Below, in pieces: positions 11,550-24,909 of a stretch of 64,000 nt of DNA. The notes below the pieces were generated by a model. That model was not told the DNA's origin, made no database searches, and worked only from the letters and a program-made list of their open reading frames with translations. The DNA is from Lanius collurio (taxonomy: Eukaryota; Chordata; Aves; Passeriformes; Laniidae). Numbering within the stretch: the stretch's first letter is position 1; every line of letters begins with the position of its first letter. The position numbers and the translations under genes were made by a program. The stretch spans positions 18,215,730-18,279,729 of the forward strand of contig JACBWW010000008.1 in assembly GCA_020086605.1 (NCBI GenBank), given 5' to 3'.

Positions 11550-13135
11550 CTGTTTCGATAGGAGAAATTGAGAAAGGCCTACCCCTGTACAGCCAATACT
11601 TTAGTGAAATCTTTCTGAGAGAACAGCAGGGGATTGAAGTCCTGGTGTTTTATGACAGGAGTGCTGTGATGGATCGATACTGACTCTTTAAGAAGGAAAG
11701 CTTGGAGGAAATCTCCCTTTCATTTAGGAGAACAACAGGAACAAAGGAAAGGAGTTCTTCATATAGTGAGGTGATAAGCCAGCTGAGAATTTATGGATTG
11801 GGATTTGTGGTCAGACCAGTATCAGTGATGTTGTGGTAGAGGCCTTCTTCAGATATCCTTGTCAAGAGGTCATAGATCAAAGTCGAACTGGAAGAAATCT
11901 CACATTTACAGGTCTTAGTCCTGTGTAAGAACCCCATGACAAGGCATATGCAACCTAGGAGACTTCTGGAGTGCTTTGATGACAACTTCTGATGTAGGTA
12001 ATCAAGGGGCCAACAAGGAGAAACTCTCAAGTGGACCTGATATTTAAATAAAGAGACCTGTAGAGGAGTTGAATGTGGGCAGCAGTCTTGGCTGCAAAGA
12101 CTGTCGGTTGTGTGGAGTTCAGGATCATGAGGGGAGGGAAAAGAGAAGTAACAAGATCACAGCTATCACAGCTACTAGACAGTTGGCTTTGGCCTGTCAA
12201 GGGATTTCCTAGGAGTGGGATACAGTCCTGGTGAGAAGAGTGGACCAGGACAATGGTTGGTTTTCATGTGTCACTTTCTCTATGCTCGAGAACAGTACAT
12301 GCCAACAAAGAGGAAATCGAGTAGCTGTTGGAGGAGACCTGCATGTAATAAAGAATTCCAGAACTCCTGATAAAGCTCAAATATTAAAAGGAAGCATACA
12401 AGAAGGAAAGGCAGGGGCAAATGACCCAGATTAAATATAGAAATGCTGTTTGAGCATACAAGGATGGGGTTATGAAAACAAAGTTCATGTTCAGTTGAAT
12501 CTGGTGAAAGATATAAAGGGCACCAGGAAAAGTTTCTACAGTTTTGTCAGCAGTGAGAGGAAGACTAGGGAAAATGTGGGTCTGTTGCTGAATGGGTCAT
12601 AGGAGCTGAAAACAAGCAGGAGGGAAAACACCAAACTATTCAAAGTACACACTGGAGATTGCCATCTGGAAAGAAGATGAGCAGAAAAGTATCTGGGCAC
12701 CCTGGTGAACAAGCTTAGCACAAGCCAGCAGTATGTCTTTGCAGCAAAAAAGCCTAAGAGGATGCTGGACAGCATTAGTAAAAGCACTACTAATTTGTCA
12801 AGCAGAGCTATCCTTTTGCTCTGCTCAGCCCTACTGAAAGCATATCTGGAGTGCTGTGTTACGTTCTGGGTGCCCCACTACAAGAAAATAATAAATCATT
12901 AAATGGGTGTAGCAAAGAATCACGAAGATGATTAAGGAAACTGAGCATGTGATGTACAGGAGACGGCTGAGAGTTGGAGCTGTTTTGCCTGGAGAGGAGA
13001 AGGCTCTGGTGTGAGATTATCAGTGTGCATAAATGCCTCTTGGGGGAGTATTAATAATGGAGCCAGTTTCTTCTTAGTAGTGCTCAGTGACATGGCAAAA
13101 AGCAATGGGAATATATTACAATTAAAACAGATGCA
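11550..13135 (+). mobile_element. Long decayed CR1 LINE, sense, ORF2 endonuclease to reverse transcriptase and 3' region
   Basis: About 1.6 kb follows the CR1 ORF2 order. Blocks equivalent to the endonuclease end are at 11.8-12.0 kb (GGAGTGCTTTGATGACAACT). The start of the RT region is at 12.4-12.6 kb (AGGAAGACTAGGGAAAATGT). The C-terminal region is at 12.7-13.0 kb (GTGCTGTGTTACGTTCTGGG, CTGGAGAGGAGAAGGCTCTG). Indels, stops and internal gaps show that it is long dead. It lacks the terminal ATTCTATG tail. Confidence 0.9.
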
Positions 13136-16096
13136 ATTTCATCTGAACATAACAAAATACCTTTTAAGTGTTTTAATATTTTAAATTATTTACTAATTAT
13201 GCATTTTTAAAAATTATTACTAATATTATTTTTATTTTCTCATTGAGGGAGTGGTAAAACACTGGACCAATTTGTCCAGAAAGACTGAGGAGTAGCCTGT
13301 TGATAAGTCCAGAACCTGACTTACACTGTCCTGGACAAAGTACAATCTGAGCTTGTTTGAACACAGCTTGAACTATATGAGCTCCACAGAACCCTTCCAA
13401 GCTCAGTGATTAGGTAATTCACTCTTGGTTGATTTGGTTTCCAGGAGGTTGTGGTGTCCTGGACTACTTGACTCTGAGGAGAAAGGTTGGAGAAAATATA
13501 TATTTTGAACTCTGCTTTTTATGAAAATGTTCTTTTTATATGGAATGGAATAAGAAGATTTCTGAGATGGAATAGTTAGGCAGTGTAGAAAACTGATTTG
13601 CTACTCAACTCTGATGGCATAAGATGTTCTTGGAAGAGAGTGTACTTGTGCAATATTATGTAAAATGTCATTATGATGTCCTTGGTATGGGACTGGTCTA
13701 TACCAAGTTTTTACCTTGAGCTCTGATGGAATTAAATGAAGCAATAGCAGTGACGAGGCAGCAGCCCTACCTGACCCCTCCATAAGATTACAGTTTTGAA
13801 TGCTATTATCATTTGAATTTCTATCTACACATTGACAGTTCAAGTGATATGAGTTTAAACAATTCTTCTGCTGAGGTTTTCATGTGTAGATGGAAGTGAA
13901 AGAATTAAACTGTATTTAAACTTTGATTTTCAAGAAGATAAGCATTTGTGAAGAGAAGATGGTTTTAGTAATAAATTTATAATGTTGAGTTTATTCATAA
14001 AGGAATATATTTGGATGGTTCTTTGGGTTTCTGCTTCACAGTGTGATATGTTATAAGACTTCTATTCATTCTCCTTCCTTCCTTTTTAATTTTCCTGTCT
14101 TCTTTGAGTATTTAGATATACCAGTACCTTGTTAATTATCAAATATGTCTTTGGTAGAACTCTGCATATACATTTATTGACACAATAGGTTGCAAAGGCT
14201 TTTTTTTTTTTTTTTAATGAAATCATGACTTACAAACACAGGAGGACTATCCTGAAATTATGACTTCTGTTGTGCACACTTTGTTTTACTTGCATTTGTC
14301 AAGTTATGTTTTTTACAATTATATGCAATAAGAAGGTTTTAATCATTATTACTTAATATAATATAAAAATCTAACTTGAGCTGAATGGTGTCACTAGTTC
14401 ATCAATTCCAATTTATTTCCCTGTCTTCCTGCTACAACATTATTTAATAGGGAAATAGGCATTCTATTTCCCTATTGACCTGAGGGTATAAAACAGAACA
14501 TCTTCCTTTGTAGTTTTCTTTTTTTTTGAAAAAATTATCTGAACCAATAGGTGTAAATGAAGATTCTTTGTCAGAGACTGTTCTCAAATATCTTTACCTG
14601 GGAACTTCATAGACACCCATTTGCAAGGTAATGTGCTGAAAAATAAAAGCGAGATCTTAATTTTCTGAAAAAAAAAATTAAAATGCCTAAACCTAGTAAT
14701 TCTACTGATTTAGTCTTAAGACCAAGCTGGGTGGGGCTCTAGTCTGGTCTAGTGGTTGTTTCCCTGACCATGGCAGGGGCACTGGAACTGGATAATTTTT
14801 AAGGTTGATTCCATCCCAAATAATTTTGTAGTTCTATGATTCTAGGATACTTTGAAAGATTCTGGCCTTTACCTAGCAGTGTTGGCAAGTATCAAAAAAT
14901 GTACATGTGAAATATAAAATTACTGTAAGTATGTAGTAAAGGTTTTTTAATGACCTATTTCAACTCAGAATTGAGCTGAACGTTACTGTGGGTATTGATC
15001 TGCAAAAATCAAATCAATAACCAGCAGTTGTTGAAAAGTCAAGTAGAATATTAGGTATTAACTAGAAAGGCATCGAGAACAAATTAATAACTGGCATCAA
15101 TTTAAAAGCCAAGGGGACTATTTTTTTTGCAAAAAATGTTGAAATAAAAATTGCAAAATGTAAAAGGAAATTATATAAATAGGTTGTAGAAAAACATATA
15201 AATTAATAGAATTAGCTATGAGTTTCTAAGTCTAAATACAACAGCCCAAATGAAACCTTTATGTAAGAATATCTTAAACTTGATTTTAATGAAGGAATAT
15301 TAGCAAAGTGGAATTGGATCAGTCTTAATCTTGGCCCTTTTCTAATACAGTTTCCCTAACCATCTGTTTCAAAGTGCCATCAGATAGGATACTGGGCAAG
15401 GTGTAGAATTAAATGGCATGTATGGCCATTTCTCCCTGTAACAAAAAGGTAAGGTGTTGTGCTCATAATTTGTTTTTTTTTAATTGTAGGACTAAAACTG
15501 GGTACATTTATTTATTCTAAAGAGAGACTCAAATATTTATTTGTTCTGAATAGAAACTTTCTGGTGTGGGCTGCTTATTACTGGTGGGCAAACAGAGCAC
15601 CCTAGTAAGGCAATAGTAAACAAATAATAACTAAAGACTTGTTCATACAGTAGTTCAGTCTTGGTGAACTAAAAGGATATGGGTTCTGTAACTTGGGTTG
15701 CAATTTTAAAGTATATTATGAAGATTTTAAAAGCTTCTGTAATGTATTTCTTGTTAGTGTAAAATACAAGCATATTTCTTTTGTACTGTTTTCTGATAAA
15801 CTGCATAATAACATTCTCTTAATGTAACAGTCATGTCTCCAAAATTGTATGTAATGAAGTTTAGTATTGTCCTGCTTGTGAAGTTGCTTAGAAACAACTT
15901 TAAATGCAAGAAATATATCCCAACAAGAAGGTTGAAGTTGTTTTCTCTTTTAAACCATAGCTGGATTGCTTTAAGGCAGATCTGATCCCTCATAATAAAA
16001 ATATCATATTAAAATAATACCTTGGAAAACGTGAAAAATAAAATTTTGATACATAGAAGCTTTTGGTTCAAATTCATCTCCTTGTAGTTTAGTGTC
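13136..16096. other. PDE4D intron apart from a short CR1 tail at 14.73-14.85 kb
   Basis: AT-rich. T run near 14200-14216. No coding signal. Confidence 0.7.
14728..14852 (+). mobile_element. CR1 LINE 3' terminal fragment, sense
   Basis: A short remnant with CCATGGCAGGGGCACTGGAA and the terminal GTTCTATGATTCTAGG, typical of the last 120 bases of CR1. Confidence 0.85.
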
Positions 16097-16688
16097 TGTC
16101 CTGGTGTAACCCCAGCCAGCAAACATACACTGTGAAGCTGCTTCTCACTCCCTCACTGGCAGGATGGTAAGGGGAATTGGAAGTGGAAAAGCTGGAAAAC
16201 TCATGGGTTGAGATAAAGACAGCTTAATAGAGAAAACCAAAGCCACACACACAAGCAAAGAAAAACAAGGAATGAATTCACTGCTTCCTGTGTGTAGACA
16301 GGTGTTCAGCCATCTCCAGGAGAGCAGGGCCCTATCACACATAGCAGTGACTTGGGAAACCAACACCATCACTCCAAACATCCTTCCTTCCTCCTTTTCC
16401 CCCCACTTTACACACTGAGCACAATGTCACGTGGTCTGGAATATCCCTTTGGTCCGTTGGGGTCACCTGTCCTGGCTGTGTCTCCTCCCAACCTCCCAGG
16501 CACCCCCAGTCCCTTCACCAGAGAGGCAGCAGGCAAAGCAGAAAAGGCCTTGGCTCTGTGTAAGCTCTGCCCAGCAATAACAAAAACATCTCTATATTAT
16601 CAACAATGTATTCAACAAAAATTAAAAACACAGCCCCATGCCAGCCACCATGAAGAAAATTAACTCTACCCCAGCCAAGAGCAATACA
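16097..16688 (-). mobile_element. Avian endogenous retrovirus LTR (solo), antisense
   Basis: Reads on the minus strand as a complete LTR, from TGTATTGCTCTTGGCTGG at 16688 to GGTTACACCAGGACA at 16097. I recognise it as a common avian LTR type from blocks such as GTTGAGATAAAGACAGCTTA, GGTGTTCAGCCATCTCCAGG and AATATCCCTTTGGTC (+ strand). The length is about 592 bp with TG and CA ends. Flanks GTGTC and ATATC share only three of five bases, so a target duplication is not proven. No internal retroviral genes are present. Confidence 0.85.
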
Positions 16689-17814
16689 ATATCTTTCAGA
16701 AATACTTGCTTAATACAACAAGGAATAATTGCATTACAGAAGATGATATTCTGTTTTTTTGTTTTGTGTTGTTTTATTTAATTCAACTAACTCTGATAGG
16801 TTTTTCTCTATGAAACATTTCAAGTGAGGTAATGCTAGATATCCATCCACTTGCCTAAAATTTGTTGTTTCTTTGTTTTTAAAATCTGGTGAAATTTATA
16901 AAATTCTAAAACTTTATGAAAGTGTATTTAAATTTGCAAGTTTCTAGAACATCATAAAATCAAGAGTAGATATCTCTTAGCTGAATTACATTTAAATCAG
17001 AAATTATTGTTTTTCTCTCTTGGTGTAGCTAGAGATCTCTATTCAAACTGGTGATTTGTTTTGTTATGCAACTTTTAAATATTACTCCTTTCTGTATATT
17101 TTATTTCAAGGATGAGATATTTTAATATAATTCCTATTTCTTTAAAATTTATTTTACCTACAAGTTAGAAAGATTATTGTGTTATTCAGCTCCACTCACA
17201 GAGAGAGGATAAGGAGACAGGTTAATCCAGAACTCAGCCTTTGAAAAACCTTTAGTCTCAGAACATTAATAAAGAGCATTCTGGAAGTATGACACTGGGT
17301 GGGCATATGCTTTTTTCTTTCAGCTTGACAAAGATTTGCTGAGGTAAGTCACAAAATGTATTCTGGTAAAACTCATTTACAGAAATGAATCTGTAGCTTT
17401 TCCACATATAATGTTCTTTTTGTCCCTGCTGCTAGGTTTCCTAAGCTTGTCTTTCATGTAATCAATAATCATGGAACTAACCTAATTTTTTTTTACATTT
17501 TTTTACACTTTTTTTCTTCATCCAGACTTCCCCTGAGCATGCTAATTTCTTATGCTATTGGAACCTTTTTGCAAAAATTGTTTGTTAGTTGTGGCAACAA
17601 GGAAGTTGTAATGCTTTCAGATGTATGAATATCCTAAGAAACTCAGTCATGCAATATTTGTGTAGTAGAAGAATGATAAAAATGAACAGGGGTAGTGTGT
17701 GTAGTAAAAAAAAGACAAAACTTCAGGGATGTTAAACTTCTTACTTCAGTGAGGTTGGTGTGTTTTAGTTTGCATTTCTGAGAACATCAGAGTATATATA
17801 AGCTTTGGCCCAGC

Positions 17815-18060
17815 CACAGATATTTGACATAACTGGCATAAAGGAAACTTGGTGTGATGAGTTCCTTGTCTGGAGTGCCCTGCTGTATGGCTACATGCTG
17901 CTCAGGAGGGATAGGCAGGGCAGAAGAGGAGGAGGGATGTATTAATGGAGGGGTTAAAATGCATGGAGATCACCTTTGACAATGGCAGATTAGGCAATAT
18001 CTAAGTCTGAGAAATTTCAAAATATAAACTGGAAGTACAGATAGGCCAAACCTGCACTTT
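17815..18060 (+). mobile_element. CR1 LINE fragment, sense, endonuclease domain region
   Basis: Translated on the + strand it gives broken pieces resembling the CR1 endonuclease segment KETW...DGY..FRRDRQGRRGGG (here near 17835-17945). The surrounding sequence is too diverged to extend the borders with confidence. It may continue to about 18.2 kb. Confidence 0.75.
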
Positions 18061-19409
18061 AGTGTATGTGCCTAAGTGATGATATGACCTGCTAGATAAC
18101 ACTGATTCTTAGGGTGGAAAAACAGGAGGTAAAGACTCATGGGTAAGCTTTATACTAAGAGTTGCATTTGGACTGTCATTAAAAAATATAAATTTCCCTT
18201 TTGGGAAAAAATTACTTAGAAGGACCTCTGCATACTACTTTGTTGTAGCCATGTCTTACAATAAAGCTCCTCTACCAGGGGTTCCCAACATTGTGTTATG
18301 TGTTTGTAGTGTTATGACCCTTTTTTAGCATATTTATTGGGAAAAAAATTACAAATTAATAGCTTTATTTCCAGAAGTTGGATGAGATCAGTAAAAGGAT
18401 TTCATCTGAGTATTTCTGGCAATTAAGTCACTTGTTTCAGGATCTGAAAGAAAAATTTTAACATGAATATTTTGTCAGTTTCCTCTTGTCATAAAGGTGC
18501 ATTTACAGCAATAGGAAAAGTATCTATTTCAAAGCTTTCCCTTATCCTGACAGATCTGACATATGTGTTGCCATATAACTCTTTTCTGTAGGTAATGGGA
18601 TGGAAGCTTTTTTCCATGTTAAGGACTTTTTTGTTTTGCACATGTGCATCTCAACTTCCTTCCCATGCAGAGGTGAGTGTACCTGAGTACACTTCACAGA
18701 ACTCCAGATAACAGCAAACAAACTCATTTATAATAGCAACAGTTACCACACAATTAGGGCCCATATGGGCGAGCCTTTGTTTCCTGATTTTTCAAGTACA
18801 ATTAACAGGCTAAATCTTGTAATTTTTGGAACATTCTGACAAATATGTAACTTAGTTATGAATTCCATAGTATTTGAGATTATTACTGAATGAGATCCTC
18901 CTACACAAGTGACAATGCATGATGAAGCTGAAGTGAGTGTAGTTCTGCTTACTGAAGCCCACAAACCTGTCTGTATACCTACAGGTTTTTCATTATATGT
19001 GCATCAGAGAATGCAGTGTTCTTGGCATAATCTTCTATATGAACATATCTGAAATGCAAAACTGTCTGTATCATCACCATAACTTTGAATAACTTGCTTC
19101 AGTTATTTTTTTTCCCTTGCTTTTGGCACTGTTTTCGTTGCTGAGCATGTCTCTATCTGCAGACAATTTTCAAAAAACGTGCTGTCAGAAGAGTAGTCAC
19201 TAGAGGTAAAAAAGAAGGCTTGGTGGGAAATGTTCTGATTAAAGAAGTGCAAGACTAAGAAAACCATTTAATACATCAGTACCTGGCCTGAAGATGTTGG
19301 ACATGTACCAAAAGTCCTGAGACTGGATCCTTGGATTTTAGGCCTCTGGGATAGGTAGACCTACTTAACCTCCGAGATACACCTACCCTATCTCTTTCCA
19401 GGAAAAAAA

Positions 19410-19673
19410 AAATGGCAGGTCAAGAGGAAAGAGCTTCAAGATGTACCACAGGAGGTCTGGACTGGACATTAGGAAAAAATTTTTTCACTGCAGGTCTTGT
19501 CAAGCTTTGGATCAGACTGCCCAAGAAAGCTGTTGAGTCATAATTAGAAGATGTAGATGTGTAGATGGGGTGCTTAGTGATGTAGCTTACTGTTGGACTT
19601 GATAGTGTTACTTTTACTGTTGGACTCGATGATCTGAAAAACCTTTCCCAAACTAAATGATTCTATGATTCTT
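19410..19673 (+). mobile_element. CR1 LINE 3' fragment, sense, with terminal repeat
   Basis: Includes TCTGGACTGGACATTAGGAA, TTGGACTCGATGATCTG and the terminal ATGATTCTATGATTCTTA. It is 5'-truncated in the usual way. Confidence 0.92.
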
Positions 19674-21009
19674 AAGAATGTAGCTCAGGATCAAGGAGTA
19701 TTTTCTGAATTAGACCTCATTTTTCTGCTAAGCTGAGAATAACCTCCTGCAGATGAATCTGGGAACCTGAAAGTCTGATAGCAGATCCCCAGGGTATCTG
19801 CCTCAGAAGACATACTTGTATAGCATTATTTTTGTCATAAATTTCATGTTGATGTGCTACAAAACTCTGTTGTATATACTATCAAAATGCCAATATTTTG
19901 TTTGAGGAGATGGATTCTTCTTACATATGTATAGTAATATGATTTATTTATTTGTGTGGTATTGATGAGTCCACTCTTGGAATTTGAGTCCTTTCATTTG
20001 TTCTCTTAGGATAGCTGCTTTCACACTTCTTTCAGACTTCCTGTGCTTCCCAGGATTTGTCATTCTTAATGGAGCTAAAGGACCCTTTGTCATATTTTTT
20101 AGATTTTTCTGTGAAAAACATTTTTTCCCCTTGAAAACTCTACATATTGCTGGCCCGCAAAGCCTTAAGTATATAATTTTCATCCTTCTAAATATATAAC
20201 AGGAATGAACATGGATGTTCCTTGCCCTATTACACTATTAACAATTCCACTATTTCCATCTGATTAACTATATTACTAAAATATTTTAATTTTTTAATGT
20301 AAATGAGTACTTAGTTTATGCTGAGATAATAATCACACTTTAAATGGTATCATTATTTTAAACCACTTGAAGAAAGATATAGCAAAAAACTATTCTGAAC
20401 ATATGTAGAGGCTTTTTCACTAAAAATATTTGCATCATAAAAAAAAAAAAAAGGGAAAAAATTGCCTGACAGAATAAAAGTTAATTTTGTTTAACTATGA
20501 TTTTAGGAATATGAATCATCATTGTTTTCTCCTTTTCCATAGTGCAAGTAATGAATAGCAATAAATCTAGTCACAGTGAAATGCATCATTGATATGGTTT
20601 GTGAATAATATATTCTCATTTACTTTTTAATAAAAATTAGAGAATCCAAGAGCAAGAATATTTACTGGTTTGATAGTTTCCTTGAGTTATATTTTCAAAG
20701 TATTTAAGTGGTTATTGGTGAGGAAAAAGTGAAGATAATGTAGGAATGGAAAGTAAAGCATTGCCTGAAAGAAGAGTAGTGTATTTAGTCTAGATCTAAA
20801 ATAGCTATGCTAATAAATAGTGGTAGTATATCTCAAACACACTCATCGCTCGATGGGAATGGTATCAGTTCTCCAGGTATAGAAGCTAAGGCATGGGGAT
20901 GGTGAAAGCATTGCCAGTCTAATTATTAACATTCAGAGTAAAGCAGAAAAGAAAATCCAGATAATAATACTATCAAGCCAGCACCTATTCTTTGTGTACT
21001 GTGAATAAA

Positions 21010-21470
21010 TTACTGGTGTAAAACACTAAGTACCCAGTCACCATCTTTTTAGAGGAACTGTTTTGATGCATGAAGTGGCCACTTAAATCACAGACTAGAC
21101 AAGAAGAAGGGAATGAAGGTAGGTATTTCTTTGAAGGGCTTTCAAGGCACACCCTGGGCAGGCCAAAGGCTGCCCTCAAGATGGACCCCAAGTCTTTTTG
21201 AAGTTTGGTTCATTTGCATATCAGGGTAAATTCACCAATTAAACCTTCAGTTAATTATGTAACTACCCCAAGTTTGCTCTCCTCTTAGTTTACACGTTTT
21301 GGGCCTAGGATAGTCTGGGTGTCCTTGGAGAGCAGCCCTGGAGAGGCTTTGTTACATCTAACCAGCATGAGAGAACAGCAGCTAACAGGCCAAAAGAAAG
21401 TTGAGAGTTACACACTAGGCAGTACATGATATAAAAGTTAAAACCTAAGGCATCAGTTTGAACACATCGG
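21010..21470. repeat. Possible unidentified interspersed repeat (LTR-like composition)
   Basis: This block is richer in GC than its surroundings and contains phrases such as CAGCATGAGAGAACAGCAGC and AAAGTTGAGAGTTACAC that resemble avian ERV-derived repeats. I see neither clear TG/CA ends nor a target duplication. It may also be unique sequence. Confidence 0.3.
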
Positions 21471-23873
21471 ATTCATACATAATAAATATGTAAATTCTGC
21501 TGTGTTGTCTTCAATAAATTTATATAATATTTATATAATTTTATTATTTCTTATTCTAAGTAAAAGTATAAAATTAATATTTAGATGTTTTCATCAAAAT
21601 ATTCTGTTATAAATGAGGGAATTATTTTGTACAGATGCAGGTAGAATTATTAGAGATTATTATTTTTCTGAGTCAAGCCAGTCTTGAGTCACAGAGCTGA
21701 GTCAAGAAGTTGTTTTGGTGTTGGGATAGTAACAACCTCATTGTTTATTAGAAGAAAAGGTGTCAAACCTCCAAAATGAGTTTTCATTGTAGCCTCTGGC
21801 TCTTTGGCACTCGGCATGCCTCTGGGCTGCAGGTAAACAAACTGAAGTGATTACTTTTACCTATTTTTCAGATAACTTATGATTAAATCCTGCTATTGGA
21901 CAGGACGTAATGCAAGAACACACATGGAGGTTATAAGTGCTGTACCCCTTTTTTCCCCTGACTAACATTCTTTTAAAGAGCACTGTGCTGGCATGTCAAA
22001 GCTGTTAGAACAATTATTGTAGCACTGGGTTTTTAAAGTACTTGTTTGCCTATTTGTTCTTGGAAGAGAAAGGAAAAACTTTAAGATACCAGTAGTCATT
22101 TGATCCATGTCACAGATTGATTTTCTATTGGAAAGAATGGGAAGGTGTGCTATGTTGGGTTGCTTAGGGGTGATTCAAGAACTGACACTACACAACTACT
22201 TTGTTAGAGGTGTATACAGTGATGCTTTCAAAAAATACTTTCAAAAAAACGCCAAGGAAGGTGACAAATAGATAATCTTGTTAAGTGTGTCAAGTGGTCT
22301 GTGAAGTGGCAAAAAAGCCAGTCTGCATTTCAGTGTCAGGACTCTTTACTTTTTGACTTCTCTCAGGCTGTTTTTATTTTCTGGCAAACTTGTGATATGT
22401 GGCTGACTTTTGTTCATTAGGTTACAATGGCTTATTTTTGCACAAAAATCTATGCCTACTAATGAGCAATTACTGATAAGAACTAAGAAACATGCCTGCT
22501 AATTAGAAGGCTAGCAAATGATCTCTTGAGCATTAAGTTAACCAACCAGGAAAAAATGAAAAAAGGAAACAGACACTCTAAATGTCCCAGCCCAGAGCCT
22601 GCTCTAGACAAAAAGTGTTGAAGTAAGTTAATTGGTATCTGAAAGGTTGCCGTGTTCTAGAACTCAGTTAATTGGTGAAAGGGCAAGGATTAACAGAGAG
22701 TCTTCCAGACCTTTAGGTAAAAAAGAAAGCCTAATATGTTCCATTTAACTGATTTCATGAACAGACACTTTACAGGAACTTTCTTTTTCTTTTGTACATT
22801 CTCAGAGATAAGAAATGTCAGGAGCAGAATTATTTCTTGGAGTTGTTTTCTTTTATCAGCAGCAATGATCTTGGATAATTTAATGTATCAGATGACACAC
22901 CTGCCATTCCAAAGCCCGGTTTTCCTTCTTAGTGAGTGGTTTTGTGGTAATGACCGCAATGACTTTTTCTAGGCTTGCCCAACAATTTCATAATGGAATA
23001 CTGATATAAATTGCTCAAAATTCTGTTAACACATAAAATGCTTCATGAAACCATGCTCAAAAATTAGGCAAATCTACCAAAGAATGATTTTCTTCTGTTT
23101 GCCAAGATGGATAAAATCATTATGATGAACATTTCCTAGTTTAGATGCCTGAGTATTTGTACTTGAATAGGTGGCCTGTTTTTCCACAAATTGATTTAAT
23201 TTTCATTGTCACAGAAATAAACATTAGGTGCCTATCATTTCATTTCTCCAAAGCCTGGCTTTAATACTTGTGTTGGAATTTTTCCATTTCTTTCTGGCTT
23301 TATTCAGATTATATTCCACTACCTCTCTAATTTTTTGAATAGGAATTGAGGAAGCTGCCCAGTGAGTTCACTTTCTCAGTTCAACTGTTTAATTCTGACT
23401 GTATGTGGCTGCAATTCAGGGATTTTTATGGTGTTTGGAGTTGCCCCCCAAAAGTCCCAACTGGTAAAATCTATCAAATAACCTCATGTGAAAGACTATT
23501 TTTAGCTTTGATATCAGCATTTTTCATTTCTTGCAGAGCTATAATTTTTTTTTTTTTTAATTTATTCATCTGTCTTAAATATACACTGTGCACACACAGA
23601 AAATACAAGCATGAAGTTAAACTTCTCCCTGGATGACTCTAACATATTAATTCTTGTTGTATTTTTACAGTGATTGATTTTACTGTTGATTTCCTTCAGA
23701 GTATTTGCATTAATGCATACTGTTTTATAATATTTGTTTTCTTAAACTACATTGCAGCTGAATTGGGAAAAATAGATAAATTATTAATTACGATTTAATG
23801 ATTAAAAATTGGAAATAATTTGCTTACAGCAACTGCTCAAGCTCCAAGTACAAGTGGAGCTCATTAATGTTAC

Positions 23874-24909
23874 TGTGGTGGGTTTACCTTGGCAGCAGGG
23901 CAAGTACCAATCAGACCCACTCTGTCACTCCTGTTCTGAGCTGGACAGGGGACAGAAAATATGATGAGAGGCTTATGGATTGAGATAAGTCTAGGAAGAG
24001 GTCCCTCACCAGTTATCATCTCAAGGAAAGCTGACTTGATCTGAGGAAGTTCAGTGTATTACCAATCAAATCAGAACAGCTTAGCGAGAAAAAGAAAATT
24101 AAATCTTAAAACACCTTCCAACTGCCCCTCCCTTCCTCCTGGTCTCAGCTTCACTCCAGAATTCTCTATCTCCTCCTCACCAAGTGGAGAAGGAAGATGG
24201 GGAATGGTGGCTGCAGGCAGTTTATCATGTTGTGTACACTGCTCTCTCCTCCACAGGGGGAGTACTTCTCACACTCTTCCCCGGCTCCACCTTGTGGTGC
24301 CTCCCACTGGAGAAGGTTCTTCACCATCTGGGTCCTTCCCAGAGGCCACAGTTCTACTCCAGCATGGGTCCCTTCCACAAGGTGCAGTCCTTCAGCAACA
24401 GGCTGCTCCAACATGGGTTTCCCATAGGGGCCACAGTCCTGACAGCAAACCTGCTCCAGCAAGGGCTTCCAATGGAGCTGCAGCTTCCCTTCAGGCATCC
24501 ACCTGCTCCGGTGTGGGTTTCCTCCACAGGCTGCAGGTGGATCTCTCCTTCCCCGTGGATCTCCATGGGCTGCAGGGGCACAGCTGCCTCACCATGGTCT
24601 GCACCAAGGGCTGCAGGGGAACCTCAGCTCCGGCACCTGGGGAACCTCCTGCCCTTCCTCTTCCTCTGGCGTGGGCATCTGCAGGGCTGTAGCTCTCATG
24701 TATTCTCATTCCTCTCTCTGTCTGCAATTGCTCAAGGGTTTTGTTACCTTTCTGAAATAAGTTATCTCAGAGGTACCACCACTACAGATGGGCTGGGTAA
24801 TGTGTCCGTCTTGCAGCTGGTTGGTATTGGCTGTGTCAGCATGGCAACAACTTCTGGCATGGTCTCACTGAAAACACCCCCATAGGCACCCCCTACCAAG
24901 CCTTCTCCA
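23874..24909 (-). mobile_element. Large avian endogenous retrovirus LTR, antisense, with internal minisatellite
   Basis: About 1 kb that I recognise as a common avian LTR read in reverse: TGTGGTGGGTTTACC at the left end, then CTTAAAACACCTTCCAACTG, and a GC-rich array of imperfect units of about 45-50 bp (24290-24640) with repeated CAGCATGGGT-, GCAGTCCTTCAG- and TGCTCCA-type words. A block with CACCATGGTCTGCACCA follows. The right border near 24909 is approximate and no target duplication is seen. Open frames of 212 and 233 codons over it come from the repeat array and are not genes. The element ends about 760 bases before the PDE4D7 exon. Confidence 0.85.

Larger units (their letters stand above)
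18061..23873. other. PDE4D intron apart from the CR1 at 19.4 kb and a doubtful repeat at 21.0-21.5 kb
   Basis: AT-rich sequence with A/T runs near 20440 and 23549. No exon-like open frame flanked by splice signals was recognised, including none matching the expected PDE4D7 start exon (MKRNTCDLL-type). Confidence 0.65.

Noticed and set aside
24054..24885. Overlapping open frames of 212 and 233 codons on the + strand
   Set aside because: They lie inside a recognisable antisense ERV LTR with imperfect tandem units; the proteins are low-complexity and match no family.
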